The position numbers and the translations under genes were made by a program. From contig JAUJMY010000002.1 of NCBI GenBank assembly GCA_030446625.1, forward strand, positions 62,001 to 126,000: a DNA stretch of 64,000 bases, written 5' to 3'. How positions within the stretch are numbered: the first letter of the stretch is position 1; each line of letters opens with the position of its first letter. Origin of the DNA: Gaiellaceae bacterium. GTDB lineage: Bacteria > Actinomycetota > Thermoleophilia > Gaiellales > Gaiellaceae. This document shows positions 9,292 through 19,933 of the stretch, piece after piece. The notes under the pieces were generated by a model. It was given only the letters and a program-made list of their open reading frames with translations, was not told the origin of the DNA and searched no databases.

Positions 9292-10173
9292 ATGTCGGTA
9301 TCGCTCTACCGTAGCCAGGTCGATCGCCTAACTAAGGAGATCGCAGACCTTCAGAAGAAGGTCGCGCAGGAGAACGCGGCCGCGACAAAGGCGCGGGGTG
9401 ACGCACTGCGCGTCTCTAGCTCGATCACACGCACGACCAGCGATTCGCTCCTTCGGCAGAAGCAGCGCGACATCCAGCGCCACGAAGAGAAGGCTGTCGG
9501 GCATGAGAAGCGCGCGGCGCAGTACGGGGATCAAATCGCGACGAAGCGGCGGTCGTTGACATCGGCCGAGTCGGCACTGACGCGTGGCGAGGCGCAGGAG
9601 ACGCAGAGGAGCGAGCGCGAGGCGAAGCGACGGCGCGAGCAAGAGCTCCGCGACATCCGCGAGATCGAACGCGCCCGCCGCGCAGCCACGGTCCCGTTTC
9701 CGATGCAGCTACGCGCGCGCACACCCGTGGTGCCTGAGTCGTCGAGCGATGGCGGTGCGAGCGACTTCGAGTACGACGTCTGCCTCTCATTCGCCGGCGA
9801 GAACCGCGACTACGTCGAAATGGTCAAGCGCGGCCTCGCAGCCCGAGGCTTCCGCGTTTTCTATGACGAGGACGAGAAGACGACGCTGTGGGGCAAGGAC
9901 CTCGTCGAGCACTTTGACTGGGTCTACCGGACGGCCTCGCGCTACTGCGTCATGTTCATCTCAGAGCACTACGCAAAGAAGCCGTGGACGCGTCACGAGC
10001 GGCGCAGCGCACTCGCACGCGCGTTCGAGGAAGAGGGCGAGTACATCCTGCCTGCACGCTTCGACGAAACGGAGCTCGAGGGACTGCGTCCGACCATCGC
10101 GTACCTCGATCTGTCGCAGATCGCGCCGGCCACCCTCGTCGAACACATCGCCACGAAGCTGAGCTCGCCGTAG
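9292..10173 (+). CDS. coiled-coil TIR-domain protein, probable SOS-controlled effector
   Basis: Residues 1-135 form a long, strongly charged coiled coil rich in Lys, Glu and Arg. After a flexible linker, a TIR domain occupies about residues 155-290: YDVCLSFAGENRDYVEMVKR (strand A and helix), GFRVFYDEDEKTTLWGKDLV (strand B and BB loop), and KKPWTRHERRSALARAF, whose Glu matches the NADase catalytic position. Bacterial TIR proteins typically hydrolyse NAD+ or make cyclic ADP-ribose in abortive anti-phage responses; activity here is inferred from the retained Glu. No sensor domain other than the coiled coil is visible and no Thoeris partner lies nearby. A perfect LexA box in the promoter suggests induction by DNA damage. 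The gene is divergent from fic. Confidence 0.88.
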   Translation: MSVSLYRSQVDRLTKEIADLQKKVAQENAAATKARGDALRVSSSITRTTSDSLLRQKQRDIQRHEEKAVGHEKRAAQYGDQIATKRRSLTSAESALTRGEAQETQRSEREAKRRREQELRDIREIERARRAATVPFPMQLRARTPVVPESSSDGGASDFEYDVCLSFAGENRDYVEMVKRGLAARGFRVFYDEDEKTTLWGKDLVEHFDWVYRTASRYCVMFISEHYAKKPWTRHERRSALARAFEEEGEYILPARFDETELEGLRPTIAYLDLSQIAPATLVEHIATKLSSP

Positions 10174-10239
10174 TCGTTCGCGCGCCTGGTAAGCCTTCAG
10201 CTGACACTGCCCGCGACGCCTTGCACAGCGGTTCGACCC

Positions 10240-10712
10240 ACTCGGAGTAGAAGCAGAGCTGGAGGATGTGCGCAGGCTTCGAGTGCCGCGCGAGCTTCGT
10301 GTCGGCGACCTCGTAGCTCCACGGGCCGAGGTCGGACGGCGTGTCGACGCGCTCGAGGAAGTCCGCGAACCCGCGCCAGCCGCCGTGGAGCAGGACGGCC
10401 TGGTAGACGACGTCGACGCCGGCGCGCATCGCGTCTTCCGGTCTCGCGGGCGGCGCGCTCGAGATCCCACGCCTCGCCGTCGCCGAGCTCGATGCGCCGG
10501 ACGCTCTTGCCGGCGTCGAGCAGCGACTGGAGGTAGGCAGCCTCGTGCTCATCGCCCTTGCGGCGGATGAGCTCGGCGGACGGGTTGTCACGCGCCGGCC
10601 GCTCGACCTGGCCGCGAGCGACCTCGAGCTCGAGCGCCGTCAGGTGCTCGCACGCGAGGAACGCGTTGAGGTCCGAGGGCGAGAAGAAGACGTCGCCGTT
10701 CCGCCGCTGCAT
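10240..10712 (-). pseudogene. 5' fragment of the nuclease/helicase gene (right copy of direct repeat)
   Basis: From the ATG at 10712 the sequence encodes the same N-terminus as the gene at 7880 (MQRRNGD, then SPSDLNAFLACEHL), shares its extra G in CCGGAAG, and stops abruptly at codon ~155 (LCFYSE). Homology covers about 10240-10727. A truncated duplicate, it is not expected to make a functional protein. Confidence 0.85.
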
Positions 10713-10727
10713 CTGCCTATTGTCGCC

Positions 10728-10981
10728 GGACCGCCGGCAACGTCTTACGCCTGGAGCAGCCGCTCGAGGTCGCGCGAAGCAGGGTCGACGTAACGCAGGC
10801 GCGGATCCCGGCAATGGCGGCGCCCAGACCGGTAGGAAGCCTCGTGCCCGCCGCCGTGTGGCGATCACCTCCGCGGATCGCGCGGCGGCCGCTCGACCTG
10901 CGCGCGCGCCGGCGAACTCTGCGCCGTCAGGTGCTCGCACGCGAGGAACGCAGTGAGCCCGCGACGAAGCTATATGCGGAT
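10728..10981. other. non-coding junction with a further short helicase-gene remnant
   Basis: No gene is visible. Positions 10865-10960 repeat the segment around 10580-10670 once more (GCCGTCAGGTGCTCGCACG is shared), so a third scrap of the nuclease gene abuts the end of the restriction operon. Confidence 0.6.
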
Positions 10982-11692
10982 TTACCTCGCGCGCAGGTTG
11001 GAGGCGCTAAGCGGATGCGTCTCGGCGTCGTAGAACCACAGCTCTGCATGCGGCAGGCGCTGCGCCAGCCACTGCTTCCGCTGCCGTACCGCTTGTCGAT
11101 TCCCCCGCCGTACGCTTATGGCGATCTGGCGTCTCCCCCAGCTGTTGATGGCGCGCACGATGTGATCGTCGGCATCACGGAGGCCATGGCCGAAGATGAC
11201 GAGGTTGGCGGCGTGGTCGACGAGCGCGCGATAGGCGAAGGAGAGGTAGTCGGAGCGGTTGATGGAGATCAGTTTGTCGGTCGAGTCTCCCTCCGAAATC
11301 AGCAGCGGCGTCTCACCGCTCTCCCATGACGTCGGGAACTGCGCGAGCAGGTTCGCCCCGCTAGCCGTTTGCTTGAACGAACCACCTTCGACGGTACGGC
11401 GCAGGTGGAGGCCACCGTGCAGGTAGTAAACGAGCGTGGGCTCACCCCAGACCTCGGTGTTGGTCGCGTCGAACACGTTGCCGGGGTTCCAGAAGAAGTC
11501 ACGGAAGTCGTCGGGATCGCCCGCGGCCAACATCGCCCAACAACGGTAGCCCGGCAGTGTGGTGCCTGGATTACCGCCGCCGTCGCAGCGGACGCGCCTG
11601 GAACCGCGCGCAAAAATAGAAGCCGTCGCCTGCAGGCGGCGCACCTCGTCGGCGCGCTCGCGCAGCGATTGGATGAAGGTCGAGCGCGCCAA
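10982..11692 (-). CDS. DUF4917/SIR2-like protein, N-terminally truncated
   Basis: The 236-residue product matches the C-terminal half of DUF4917 or SIR2-like proteins: LVYYLHGGLHL (about residue 88), PLLISEGDSTDKL, the alternating pattern SDYLSFAYRALVDHAANLVI, and GHGLRDADDHIVRAI. The N-terminal glycine-rich NAD-binding segment seen in such proteins is absent, and the first ~60 residues look atypical. It follows the preceding gene by 3 nt and is last in a seven-gene operon, ending beside helicase-gene debris. It may be a decayed effector or a short variant; family assignment is moderate. Confidence 0.6.
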   Translation of the reverse strand: MARSTFIQSLRERADEVRRLQATASIFARGSRRVRCDGGGNPGTTLPGYRCWAMLAAGDPDDFRDFFWNPGNVFDATNTEVWGEPTLVYYLHGGLHLRRTVEGGSFKQTASGANLLAQFPTSWESGETPLLISEGDSTDKLISINRSDYLSFAYRALVDHAANLVIFGHGLRDADDHIVRAINSWGRRQIAISVRRGNRQAVRQRKQWLAQRLPHAELWFYDAETHPLSASNLRAR

Positions 11693-11695
11693 CGC

Positions 11696-12319
11696 TTACG
11701 TGACGTGCACGACGATGTAACGGAAGCGGGAGTAGCGAGCGCGGCCGACTTGGCTGAAGTCGCGCCACCCGAGGTCATAGGTGCCGGTGAGCGTGATCGC
11801 GTTCGCGCGGCCGCGCATCGTCCCGGCGCCGGTATGCGGCGCCCACGCAAGAGGACCGCCCAATGTGCCACCCTCGCTCAGGCGAAACGCCGCATCCGCG
11901 AGTCGCCCGTGCTCGCCTGTCTGCCAGTAGTTGGGGTCGTTCGTCAGCGCGATCGCGTAGCCATCGTCGGCCACGCCGTCGCCGAGCAGGACTTCGAGAC
12001 GCGCGACGTCTTTGGCGAAGTCGTACCGGCGAACATCCTGGGCGCCTTGGTTGGGGAGGTCGAAGAGCTCGCCGTCGATCGTCGTCGTAACGTTACGCAG
12101 GCGGTACTTCAGCTCGTACGCGAGCGGCCGCTCGTCGAATGTGGCCAGCACGTCGAGCCGGACCCCGTGACGTGGCCGCGTCTCCAGCCGGATCCGCGCG
12201 TCGGGGTGGTCCATCTGCAACTGCCAAGCAAACGCGTGCTGGAAGTCCGGCTCGCTGTGGAAGATCGGTCGTCGCGCCGCGAGGCGCGCCATTGTCTGCT
12301 CGACGTGGCGGAGCGCCAT
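11696..12319 (-). CDS. PD-(D/E)XK nuclease-like protein of a restriction operon
   Basis: This 207-residue protein starts 15 nt after the Res gene. Residues 20-75 contain FQHAFAWQLQ, then RLDVLATFDERPLAYELKYR, which fits the D...ExK strand pattern of PD-(D/E)XK nucleases. The rest (NQGAQDVRRYDFAKDVARLE, then ALTNDPNYWQTG) is typical of restriction-associated proteins of unknown function. I do not recognise a named family. Its place directly behind Res suggests an accessory nuclease or specificity role; that is inference. Confidence 0.6.
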   Translation of the reverse strand: MALRHVEQTMARLAARRPIFHSEPDFQHAFAWQLQMDHPDARIRLETRPRHGVRLDVLATFDERPLAYELKYRLRNVTTTIDGELFDLPNQGAQDVRRYDFAKDVARLEVLLGDGVADDGYAIALTNDPNYWQTGEHGRLADAAFRLSEGGTLGGPLAWAPHTGAGTMRGRANAITLTGTYDLGWRDFSQVGRARYSRFRYIVVHVT

Positions 12320-12333
12320 TGCGACGCCGCTCC

Positions 12334-15300
12334 TCAGTCTTCGGCGAACCCGTGCTGCTCCTCCGCGAGGACGGGGAGGCTCGCGAGTGCGTCGAAGTCG
12401 GACGGATCTACGCGAATGCAGACGCCACGCACGTCTGCCTTTACCGCGACCTCGTCTACCAGCGCGGGCACAGCATTCATCTCGTGCGAGATCGCGTAGC
12501 CCCACTCGCCGAAGGACCCTTCAGCGTTCACGGCTCGCACCCACCGCTCCGCCGCCTGCGTCTTCACGTCCTCGAGCGGATCGTGCCCTTTCGTCTCCAG
12601 CACAAGGTGCACGCCGTTGTCGAGACGCGCGATGAAGTCGGGGACGTAGCTATGCAGCTGGCCGTTGTGGAGGTAGGGGATGGCAAAGCCGAGGCCCTGG
12701 TTCTTCACGAACGCGACGACGCGCGCGTGCTGGTCGAGGTGGTACGCCGCTGATTGCTCCCACTTCGAATCCTGCACGACGTAGTTCAGGTGCGACTTCT
12801 GCACGTCGCGCACCTTCTTCGAACTCCAGAAGTCGACTTCGGCCGTCGACCCTGCGCGCCGCTCGCCTGAGTCGTACCGCGGCACCTCCGGCGCCTCTCC
12901 CCCGTCTGTGTCCGGATGTAGCGCTTCCTTCAACCGCTCGATGGCGAAGCCCCAATACGGCGCCATGAAGACGTCCACGCGCTTCGCGTCGGAGTCGACC
13001 ACGACCTTCTCCTTCACGAACCGCTTCACCGCCGCAAGCAACTGTGGGAACAACACGTGCGCCGGCGCCTCGCAGCTATCCATCTTCGCGTACTCGCGCG
13101 TCAGGACTGCGGCCATCTCGAACTCCTGCTGCTGAACGCGCGTGGCGCGTCGCCAGTCATCAAGGTTGAGCGTCGCCGAAGTCCCAGGCTCGGAGAACGA
13201 CGGTCGACCCTTGTTCAGGAGCGTCGACTTCATCCGGACCTCGTCGGGGATCTTCATCGGATCGACTACAACGGGCGCGATCTTCGACCAGTCAAGGGCG
13301 ACGCGATTCCGAATCGCCTGCTGATACCCCTCGACGCGCGGGAACCGGATCTCGTACTGCGCTTTCTCGGGTAGTGCCTGGACGTGGTACTGCGGTTGCC
13401 GCCGTGGGCGCGGACCCGTCCGCTGTTTGAACGGCACGACCTCGAACGGCACGCCGAGGATCTTCGCGACCTCCTCCTCGAACTTCCCGTCCTCGGTCAG
13501 CTCGTAGCTCCGCCGACGAAGTCCACGCCCAACGACCTGTTCGCACAGGAGCTGCGACATGAACGGGCGCAGTCCGACGATGTGCGTCACCGTGTTGCAG
13601 TCCCAGCCCTCCGTGAGCATCCCGACGCTGACGATGCACCGCACGTCCCGTCCCGGCGGATGCAGCGGCCGGTCGAGCTTTCGCGCGAGGTCCTCGAAGC
13701 CTTCGGGATAGACCGGACGCCCCTGATCGTCGCGCGGCCAATCGATCTTCCCGACCGTGTCGAGCGTGAGGCGCATCCACCGCGACTCGTCGTTCTTGGC
13801 ACCTTCGACGTCCGTCTCCGAGACGACCTTCGAGTCGACGCGAATCGTCACGCGCTGCCCGTCGTTGCGGAGCTCGGAGATCGCGGCGGGTGGAACGCCG
13901 GCGGGTGCGTTTCCTTCGGCAAGCCAGTCATAGATCACGCTGGCGAGCTTCGTGTTCTTGCAGACGAGGATCAGAACAGGCGGGCGCTTGTCGTCGCCCT
14001 CCTCGGCCCACTCACGCCGCAGTTCCTCCCATGCAAGCGCGAGGAGGCGGATCGGCGCCTCCGCGTAGCGCAGTACCGCCTCGGGCTTCGCGTTCGCACG
14101 TTTCCCGCCGCGTTCCGCCGCAGTCAGCTTGCTCATGATCCAGCGCCAGATGTTGAAGTAGGCCGCCTGCTGCTCCCCCGTCGGATCGGAGTGCGCGAGC
14201 TGCGGGATCTTCACGAGTCCCGCCTCGATCGCGTCCGTCAACCCGAAGTCGCTGACGACCCACGGAAAGATGCGATTCGTGTCCTCGCCCGCGCGCGCGA
14301 GGTAGTACGGCGTCGCTGAAAGGTCGATGCAGAAGTTGATGCGGCGGTTCTTGTGGATCCGATCGAGGCCGTCGATCCACACCGTCGACTCGTACGCGAG
14401 CTCGTCTGCGCGCTCCTCGTCAACCCACTCCGCATCCTCCTCCGCCGTCTCCGTGGCCTCCTGCCGGATGCGATACGCATGGTGCGCCTCGTCGTTCAGG
14501 ACGAGGATGTTCTGCTTGCCGCCGACTTCGCGGCCGAGGAGGCGTTGCATGAGGCGCGAGTCGCTCTCGACGTACCGCGTCTCCTCGAGAACGACCTCCT
14601 GCTTCTTCGGTCGACGGTCCTCGAGGATCCGGGCTCCTTGCGCCACGGCCAGCTCCAGCGTCTGTTCCGTCATGTACCGCCCGCCGCGGCCCGAGGTCGT
14701 CTTAGGACCGATCTTCACGGTCGATCGGACAGGTTCTGGGACGCCGTTTTTCTGCACCTTCGCTCCGGCGCTCATCCCTTTCCGCTCGAACTCGTGCCAG
14801 TTCTTGACGAGCACGCGGCCGCGGCGGAGCGACGGCATCAAGTGCGGCGGGACGAGGTCACGTGTTCGGTAGATCGACGCGTCTCCGCGATTGGGATCGA
14901 GTTCGGCAAGCCTTTCGCGGATCGTCACGTTCGGACAGACGACGAGCACGACGTCTGAGTAGCGAGCATCGCCCCGTGCCGCAACCTTGTTGAGGATGCT
15001 CCACGCCGCGAGCATCGCCATAACCGTTGTCTTTCCGGAGCCAGTGGCCATCTTGCAGGCGTGGCGCCGAAACGCCTCTACGCCCTCGGGCACCAGCTCT
15101 GGCGGCACGTCGATCCCTTGGAGGAGATCGCTCCGGGCCTCGTTCAAGAAGATGATCGTCTCCGCGGCTTCGACCTGTGCGAAAAAGAGTCGCTGCTGCC
15201 GTCCGTCCCGGCGCCAGTGTCGGATCAGATCGAGCGTCGTCCTCGTCGCGCCTGGGTATCCAGCCGCGCGCCACTGCGCAAGCCGTTCCCGGATCAGGTT

Positions 15301-15501
15301 GACGAGCTCGAGTTCCTCCCAATCCCCGCGCGCCGGCTGTCCTGGCTCCGGATCAGGCGCCTTCGGATCGCGATAGAAGTACCCCGCGCGACGGCGCCCC
15401 TTCTCCTTCTTCGGCGCCTGCCCTTCCTGAATCAGCCAGTGCTCCGACGGCTCCTCGAACGGCGAGTTGAGGATCGGCTGCTCGACCTCGTAGGCGCTCA
15501 T
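12334..15501 (-). CDS. res: type III-like restriction endonuclease Res subunit (BPTD_3080-like)
   Basis: The 1,055-residue protein has a DEAD/DEAH helicase core: MATGSGKTT (Walker A, about residue 151), [11 protein letters not shown] (DEAH box, about 357), [11 protein letters not shown] (motif III) and [12 protein letters not shown] (motif VI). The C-terminus carries [10 protein letters not shown] followed by VLETKGHDP, a PD-(D/E)XK nuclease site. Res subunits translocate DNA from unmethylated sites and cut it with Mod. Its ATG overlaps the methyltransferase stop as ATGA, so the two are translationally coupled. Length fits the family and no key residue is missing. Confidence 0.92.
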   Translation of the reverse strand: MSAYEVEQPILNSPFEEPSEHWLIQEGQAPKKEKGRRRAGYFYRDPKAPDPEPGQPARGDWEELELVNLIRERLAQWRAAGYPGATRTTLDLIRHWRRDGRQQRLFFAQVEAAETIIFLNEARSDLLQGIDVPPELVPEGVEAFRRHACKMATGSGKTTVMAMLAAWSILNKVAARGDARYSDVVLVVCPNVTIRERLAELDPNRGDASIYRTRDLVPPHLMPSLRRGRVLVKNWHEFERKGMSAGAKVQKNGVPEPVRSTVKIGPKTTSGRGGRYMTEQTLELAVAQGARILEDRRPKKQEVVLEETRYVESDSRLMQRLLGREVGGKQNILVLNDEAHHAYRIRQEATETAEEDAEWVDEERADELAYESTVWIDGLDRIHKNRRINFCIDLSATPYYLARAGEDTNRIFPWVVSDFGLTDAIEAGLVKIPQLAHSDPTGEQQAAYFNIWRWIMSKLTAAERGGKRANAKPEAVLRYAEAPIRLLALAWEELRREWAEEGDDKRPPVLILVCKNTKLASVIYDWLAEGNAPAGVPPAAISELRNDGQRVTIRVDSKVVSETDVEGAKNDESRWMRLTLDTVGKIDWPRDDQGRPVYPEGFEDLARKLDRPLHPPGRDVRCIVSVGMLTEGWDCNTVTHIVGLRPFMSQLLCEQVVGRGLRRRSYELTEDGKFEEEVAKILGVPFEVVPFKQRTGPRPRRQPQYHVQALPEKAQYEIRFPRVEGYQQAIRNRVALDWSKIAPVVVDPMKIPDEVRMKSTLLNKGRPSFSEPGTSATLNLDDWRRATRVQQQEFEMAAVLTREYAKMDSCEAPAHVLFPQLLAAVKRFVKEKVVVDSDAKRVDVFMAPYWGFAIERLKEALHPDTDGGEAPEVPRYDSGERRAGSTAEVDFWSSKKVRDVQKSHLNYVVQDSKWEQSAAYHLDQHARVVAFVKNQGLGFAIPYLHNGQLHSYVPDFIARLDNGVHLVLETKGHDPLEDVKTQAAERWVRAVNAEGSFGEWGYAISHEMNAVPALVDEVAVKADVRGVCIRVDPSDFDALASLPVLAEEQHGFAED

Positions 15502-18185
15502 TCCGCCTCGTCGAGCGACCGAACGACGAGCAGCTCGTTGCCGCGGTCGTCGAGCACCTTGACCGCGATCTCCCGCGTGCCGCCCTCGGTGAACGGAGCG
15601 CTGGTGGTGCCGGAGAGGTGGTCCCACACCGACTCGTCAAAGTCGGTCTTCAGCGCCTTCTTCAGATTGTCCCAGGCGCTAGTGCGCGGGAAGAACGCCT
15701 GTGACACGTGGAATGACATGCCGTTCCACGCCGTGTCGAGCAACCACGCCGGAACGTCGTCACCGCGCATGTGCTGCGTCTCGAACGTCGTCGGATCGAA
15801 CGTGTCGAGGCCGAGCAGCTCGACTTCGTAGCGCTGCGCGCCACCCTTCTCCTCCGGGTCAACCTTCCGGATCGCGATCTCCGGAAGTCCCGAGACGGAG
15901 AAAATCTGGCTCGAGCGCATCGTCTTCAGCAGGTCGCCCATCACGAGGTCGGGCGTCGCAGCGACATAGGTGGCGGGGACTCCCACCTGCTGCTCGATCT
16001 TCTCGACGAGCGAGCGCGCAGTTGCCTCGATCGCGAAGCCGATCACGAGGAGCTGCTCGTAGCTCCGCATATGCGCCTCGCGCGCGGCTTCGTAGACAAG
16101 CTTCTCACTGATCGAGCCGTTCTCCGGGCCGAACACGATCGCTACGGGTTGGAGATCGGGGTCGAGCTGCGCTTCAGCCGACAGCGTCAGTGATTGCGCA
16201 GGCGGGCGGGCGTTCTTCAGGGTGAGGGTCCTGTTGCCGCCGAGTTGGAGCGTCGCGTTGCGGCGCACCGCGTCGAGCATCCGCGCTGTGTACGAGGCGT
16301 CGTCGGAGACTCCGGAGTCGGAGCCGTCGCCCTCGATGTCAACCGGTGTCGGGATCGTCGCCTCGACGACGAACGGCCCCGTGACCCGCGTGATCTTTCG
16401 GTCGACCTCGGGGCGGTCGACGAGCACTTCCGGCTTCGGCTGTTGATCGTTCGCGATTGACTCAAGCGTGACGTGCGGGACGATGCCGCCCACGTGCTTC
16501 CCGCTCCGGTCGACGTGCTGCTCATAGCGGAAGCCGCCGCTCGGGCCACGACTTTCGTCGAAGAGCTCGAAATAGTCATAGGTCGCCGTTAGAAGCTTCT
16601 GGCGCGTTAGCGCCAGCGGGACGCGGCTCGTGTCCGTGGTGATCCATCGGCGGCCCCACTTTTCAGCCGCATGAACGGTCGTTCCCCCACCGCACGTCGG
16701 ATCAAAGATGAGGTCGCCGGGATCGGTCGCGAGGAGGACGCAGCGCTCGGCGACCTTGTTAGGCGTCTTGACGACGTACAACTTCTCCTCAGTGAAGTTC
16801 CCGGTGGCGGTGTCCGTCCAGATGTTGCCGATCTCCGCGAACGGAAAGTCGTCGGCGAAGCGTCGGTACTGGAGGCTGTTCCGCGCGACGTGGAGGCGGC
16901 GCACCGCCAGCAGTCGTTCCATCCCGGCGGGATAGTTGGGCTTCCAGTGAGAGTTCCGGGCCGGGTAGTAGGTCTTCCCCTCGACGTCGAACGGCTGCTC
17001 CTCCGAAGCCGCGCCTTGCGACGAAATGTTGTCCGGCTTGTAGAGGAGAGCCTCCGACGGTATAGCGCTTTCGCCGCGGCGCTCCGACGCGCTCACGCCG
17101 CGATACGTACCGTCGGGAAACAGGAGCCACGTCGCATTACCCACTCCCGGCACGGTCTTTTGGGGTCGGAAGACCTTCCGCACCTTCACACGCTGCTTGT
17201 CCCGCGCGTACCAAAGAAGGAAGTCGCCGAGAGTCGCGATCGTCGACGTCTCGAACCCGTGCGTCGTCTGAAAGACGATCTGGGAGACAAAGTTCTCCGG
17301 CCCGAATACTTCATCCATGACTTCGCGAACGTGCTGCACGTGCTTGTCGTTGATCTGCACGAACGCGCTGCCGGTAGGTGCGAGGAGTTCCCGCGCCAGG
17401 ACGAAGCGATCGCGGAGATAAGTCAGATACGAATGCGGACCGAGCGTCCACGTGTCGCGATACGCGCGCACCATCTCCGGCTCTCGAGTCATGTCGCTGT
17501 CACGGCCGTGTGTGACTTCGCGGCGGCGGACGAACGGCTGGAAATTCGAATTGAAGTTGACCTCGTATGGCGGATCGATGTAGATCATCTGCACCTGCCC
17601 GCCGAGTCCCTCGTACTCGAGCAGCGAGTTCATGACGACGAGCGAGTCGCCGAGAATGAGGCGGTTGACCCAGCCGCCCTTGTGCTCATACGCCTCGAGC
17701 TGCTGGTGGAGCGGGAGCTGCGGGTCGGCGAAGAGCTGCATCTCCATCTGCCGGTCGCGCTCGTGCCCCTTCAACGTCTCGAGGATCGCCTTCGTCGAGA
17801 GCCGCTCATGCACGAATAGCGGCAGCGTCGGCACGTCGAACGACAGCCGCTCAGCCTTGCCAGCCCAATCGAGGAACGGCCGCGACAGTGCCTTCAGCCG
17901 CTCGATGGCGTCGTGCAAGCTGCCGATCTCGATCCCGTCAAACGTTCGCGGCGAGTCGAAACGATGCGGCGGGTCGAGCCGCGACGCCTCCTCGATCTGC
18001 GCGAGCAGCCACTCACCGAGCTCGCGCGCCGAGTTCTGCCCGTCCCAGTCGAGCGCGGGCGACAGCGACGAGTCGTACCGGTACGTCTTCGGCGGCTTCC
18101 GCTTCTTGAACTGCGCCTGCGTCCCGACATCAGGCCGGAGCAGCGCCTCCTCGTCATGGCGATAGGTCTCAGCGCGATTAGCCAA
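15498..18185 (-). CDS. mod: type III-like site-specific DNA-methyltransferase (Mod)
   Basis: The 895-residue protein carries the amino-methyltransferase motifs in beta order: [11 protein letters not shown] (catalytic DPPY, residues 204-207) and [19 protein letters not shown] (SAM-binding motif I, about 491-509). This points to adenine-N6 methylation. Long flanking regions (1-170 and 520-895) presumably hold target recognition and Res contacts. The start is TTG, overlapping the preceding gene by 8 nt; an earlier start is blocked by that gene. It protects host DNA and gives Res its specificity. The operon places it behind an AAA ATPase and a TOPRIM-like gene, an unusual front end for type III systems. 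Confidence 0.92.
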   Translation of the reverse strand: MANRAETYRHDEEALLRPDVGTQAQFKKRKPPKTYRYDSSLSPALDWDGQNSARELGEWLLAQIEEASRLDPPHRFDSPRTFDGIEIGSLHDAIERLKALSRPFLDWAGKAERLSFDVPTLPLFVHERLSTKAILETLKGHERDRQMEMQLFADPQLPLHQQLEAYEHKGGWVNRLILGDSLVVMNSLLEYEGLGGQVQMIYIDPPYEVNFNSNFQPFVRRREVTHGRDSDMTREPEMVRAYRDTWTLGPHSYLTYLRDRFVLARELLAPTGSAFVQINDKHVQHVREVMDEVFGPENFVSQIVFQTTHGFETSTIATLGDFLLWYARDKQRVKVRKVFRPQKTVPGVGNATWLLFPDGTYRGVSASERRGESAIPSEALLYKPDNISSQGAASEEQPFDVEGKTYYPARNSHWKPNYPAGMERLLAVRRLHVARNSLQYRRFADDFPFAEIGNIWTDTATGNFTEEKLYVVKTPNKVAERCVLLATDPGDLIFDPTCGGGTTVHAAEKWGRRWITTDTSRVPLALTRQKLLTATYDYFELFDESRGPSGGFRYEQHVDRSGKHVGGIVPHVTLESIANDQQPKPEVLVDRPEVDRKITRVTGPFVVEATIPTPVDIEGDGSDSGVSDDASYTARMLDAVRRNATLQLGGNRTLTLKNARPPAQSLTLSAEAQLDPDLQPVAIVFGPENGSISEKLVYEAAREAHMRSYEQLLVIGFAIEATARSLVEKIEQQVGVPATYVAATPDLVMGDLLKTMRSSQIFSVSGLPEIAIRKVDPEEKGGAQRYEVELLGLDTFDPTTFETQHMRGDDVPAWLLDTAWNGMSFHVSQAFFPRTSAWDNLKKALKTDFDESVWDHLSGTTSAPFTEGGTREIAVKVLDDRGNELLVVRSLDEAE

Positions 18186-18774
18186 TGCTCACAAGCTCCT
18201 CAAGACGAACGAGGCAACGCTCCAGGCTGTCCGCATTCTGTGCAGCGACTCGCGGGCGCCAAGAGCGAGAAACGAAGTCGGTCAGCCGGGCGCCATAGAG
18301 TGGTCCCGTCGCGCGCCCGCTGTTTGGCCGCGGTACTACGTCGTCACGGACATCGCGGCTCGAGGATCGTCGTGCGAGATTGACGACGACCTGCTTCGGA
18401 TCATCGACAGATTCGGGATCACGCGGCACTGACGTCTGCGAGACACCAAGCGCCCGAGCAAACCGCTCACGATCTGCGAGCAGCCATGCCTCAACCTCGC
18501 GCACGGCTACGCGAAGACGCATAAGCGGTGCAGGGCTCGGGAGCCAGTTCTGTTTCAGTGCAGGAGCGCACTCATCAGCGTCAAGGTCGACCAGCACAAG
18601 CCACGGCGAAAGCCGAGCTGCATTGTTGTAACCCTCCAGTCGTTGACGGAGATAGCGTTTTCCGCTCCGTCCATAGATGGTCCCCGTTTCAGCGCCTACC
18701 TCCGAGAGTAGTCGTTTCACCACCGCCTCATCAACCGTTCCTTCGACGGCGCTCTGAATAACTGGAGCGCTCAT
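18178..18774 (-). CDS. DUF4276/TOPRIM-like partner of the AAA ATPase
   Basis: The 198-residue product begins with IQSAVEGTVDEAVVKRLLSE, the EG-x-(T)-E motif of TOPRIM-like DUF4276 proteins. WLVLVDLDADECAP (acidic D-x-D strand, about residue 60) and RVAVREVEAWLLAD (about residue 90) follow. Such proteins usually follow an OLD-type AAA ATPase and are presumed nucleases. The ATG overlaps the ATPase stop (TAATG) and the stop overlaps the methyltransferase start, locking it into the operon. Confidence 0.75.
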   Translation of the reverse strand: MSAPVIQSAVEGTVDEAVVKRLLSEVGAETGTIYGRSGKRYLRQRLEGYNNAARLSPWLVLVDLDADECAPALKQNWLPSPAPLMRLRVAVREVEAWLLADRERFARALGVSQTSVPRDPESVDDPKQVVVNLARRSSSRDVRDDVVPRPNSGRATGPLYGARLTDFVSRSWRPRVAAQNADSLERCLVRLEELVSIG

Positions 18775-19925
18775 TACAGAAGTGACAGTTGCTCGACATT
18801 TTTTGGGCTCGTCTTTGGCATAACCGCATCCGCGAGCGTGAGGCCGCCATCGAGCAGCGCCCGAATGTCGTCGAAGTCCGACGCGGTTCTTACGTGAGTT
18901 CCCTCTGCCTGAGGCTCGAGCAGAAGCACTTCATCGAGCCCTATGCCTTCGTCTTGGAGAAGCTCGGAGGAGTGGGTCGTAATGAGCGCTTGGCGACCTG
19001 AGCGCTTCTGCGTGCGCGCCAGTAGCTGCGGAATCCTGCGGACAACTTCTGGGTGCAGCGAGAGCTCCGGTTCTTCTAAGAGCAGTGATCCGCCTTGCTC
19101 GAGCATTGCCCACAGAAGTCCGAACAGCCGGAGCGTCCCGTCGGAGAGATCCTGCTCGGTCTGCCAGGCACCGGTGGCGCGCCAGTGCTGGTACTTCCCG
19201 CGAAGGTGCCAACTACCCTGAACGTCGGGTTCTAGGCGTAGCTCTTCGAGTTGGGGAACGGCGACGCGAGCGGCGCGCAGGATCTGGCGGAGCCGCGCGT
19301 CGCGCGTCTTCTTCGGAGTCGAAGCGACTTGTTCGAGAAAGTCGCCTCCGAACGGGTCATTCCGACGTCCCACCGAACGCTCCGGCTCGCGAATCAACTG
19401 CGGAACGATGTGGAGGTATCGGATCGCGGAAAAGGTCTCTGAGAGGCCGCGGAACTCCCGGTTCAGGTTTACTTGCTCGAGAGAGGTCTGGGTCAGGCGC
19501 TCGACGTCCCGTTCATCGTCCTTATCTGGTCGCCGGTGAACGATCTTCCCGTCACGCCTGACGAGCTCCCGCTTGAGAGCAGCCCTGCGGCGGCGGTCCT
19601 GACCAAAGCGGAGCTCGTACGACCACTGAGTGGGGTCGTCATCGCTTCCGACGGTCACCTCGATCGCGATGTCGGTCTTTTGTCGCGCCGACAGCGCGCG
19701 GATGCGCGACACTCCGCCACGGCGGTCTACGGAGTCTTGGAGGCCGCCGCCGACGCTAGCTACGTCTCGAAGAAAACGGAACGCGTCGAGGAAGTTCGAC
19801 TTGCCTGCCGCGTTTGGGCCTACGATGAACGCGCGACTCTCGAGACCCACTTCGACAACTGGAAAGTTCCTCCAGTTCTCAAGGCGGATACTTGTGAAGC
19901 GCGTACGTCCATTAGCGGGCGCCAC
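18774..19925 (-). CDS. AAA family ATPase (AAA_21/OLD-like)
   Basis: The 383-residue protein has FIVGPNAAGKSNFLDAF (Walker A, residues 34-50), a DLSDGTLRLF ABC-type signature (about 270), SLLLEEPELSLHP (Walker B, about 290) and ALITTHSSELL (H-loop). This is the SMC/RecF-like ATPase layout of OLD and related defence ATPases. It has no fused TOPRIM domain; the next gene supplies one separately. GTG 19925 is preceded by TAGCGT at 8 nt, so the operon may have an internal promoter here as well as read-through from the ImmA gene 12 nt upstream. Confidence 0.88.
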   Translation of the reverse strand: MAPANGRTRFTSIRLENWRNFPVVEVGLESRAFIVGPNAAGKSNFLDAFRFLRDVASVGGGLQDSVDRRGGVSRIRALSARQKTDIAIEVTVGSDDDPTQWSYELRFGQDRRRRAALKRELVRRDGKIVHRRPDKDDERDVERLTQTSLEQVNLNREFRGLSETFSAIRYLHIVPQLIREPERSVGRRNDPFGGDFLEQVASTPKKTRDARLRQILRAARVAVPQLEELRLEPDVQGSWHLRGKYQHWRATGAWQTEQDLSDGTLRLFGLLWAMLEQGGSLLLEEPELSLHPEVVRRIPQLLARTQKRSGRQALITTHSSELLQDEGIGLDEVLLLEPQAEGTHVRTASDFDDIRALLDGGLTLADAVMPKTSPKNVEQLSLL

Positions 19926-19933
19926 CTACACGT

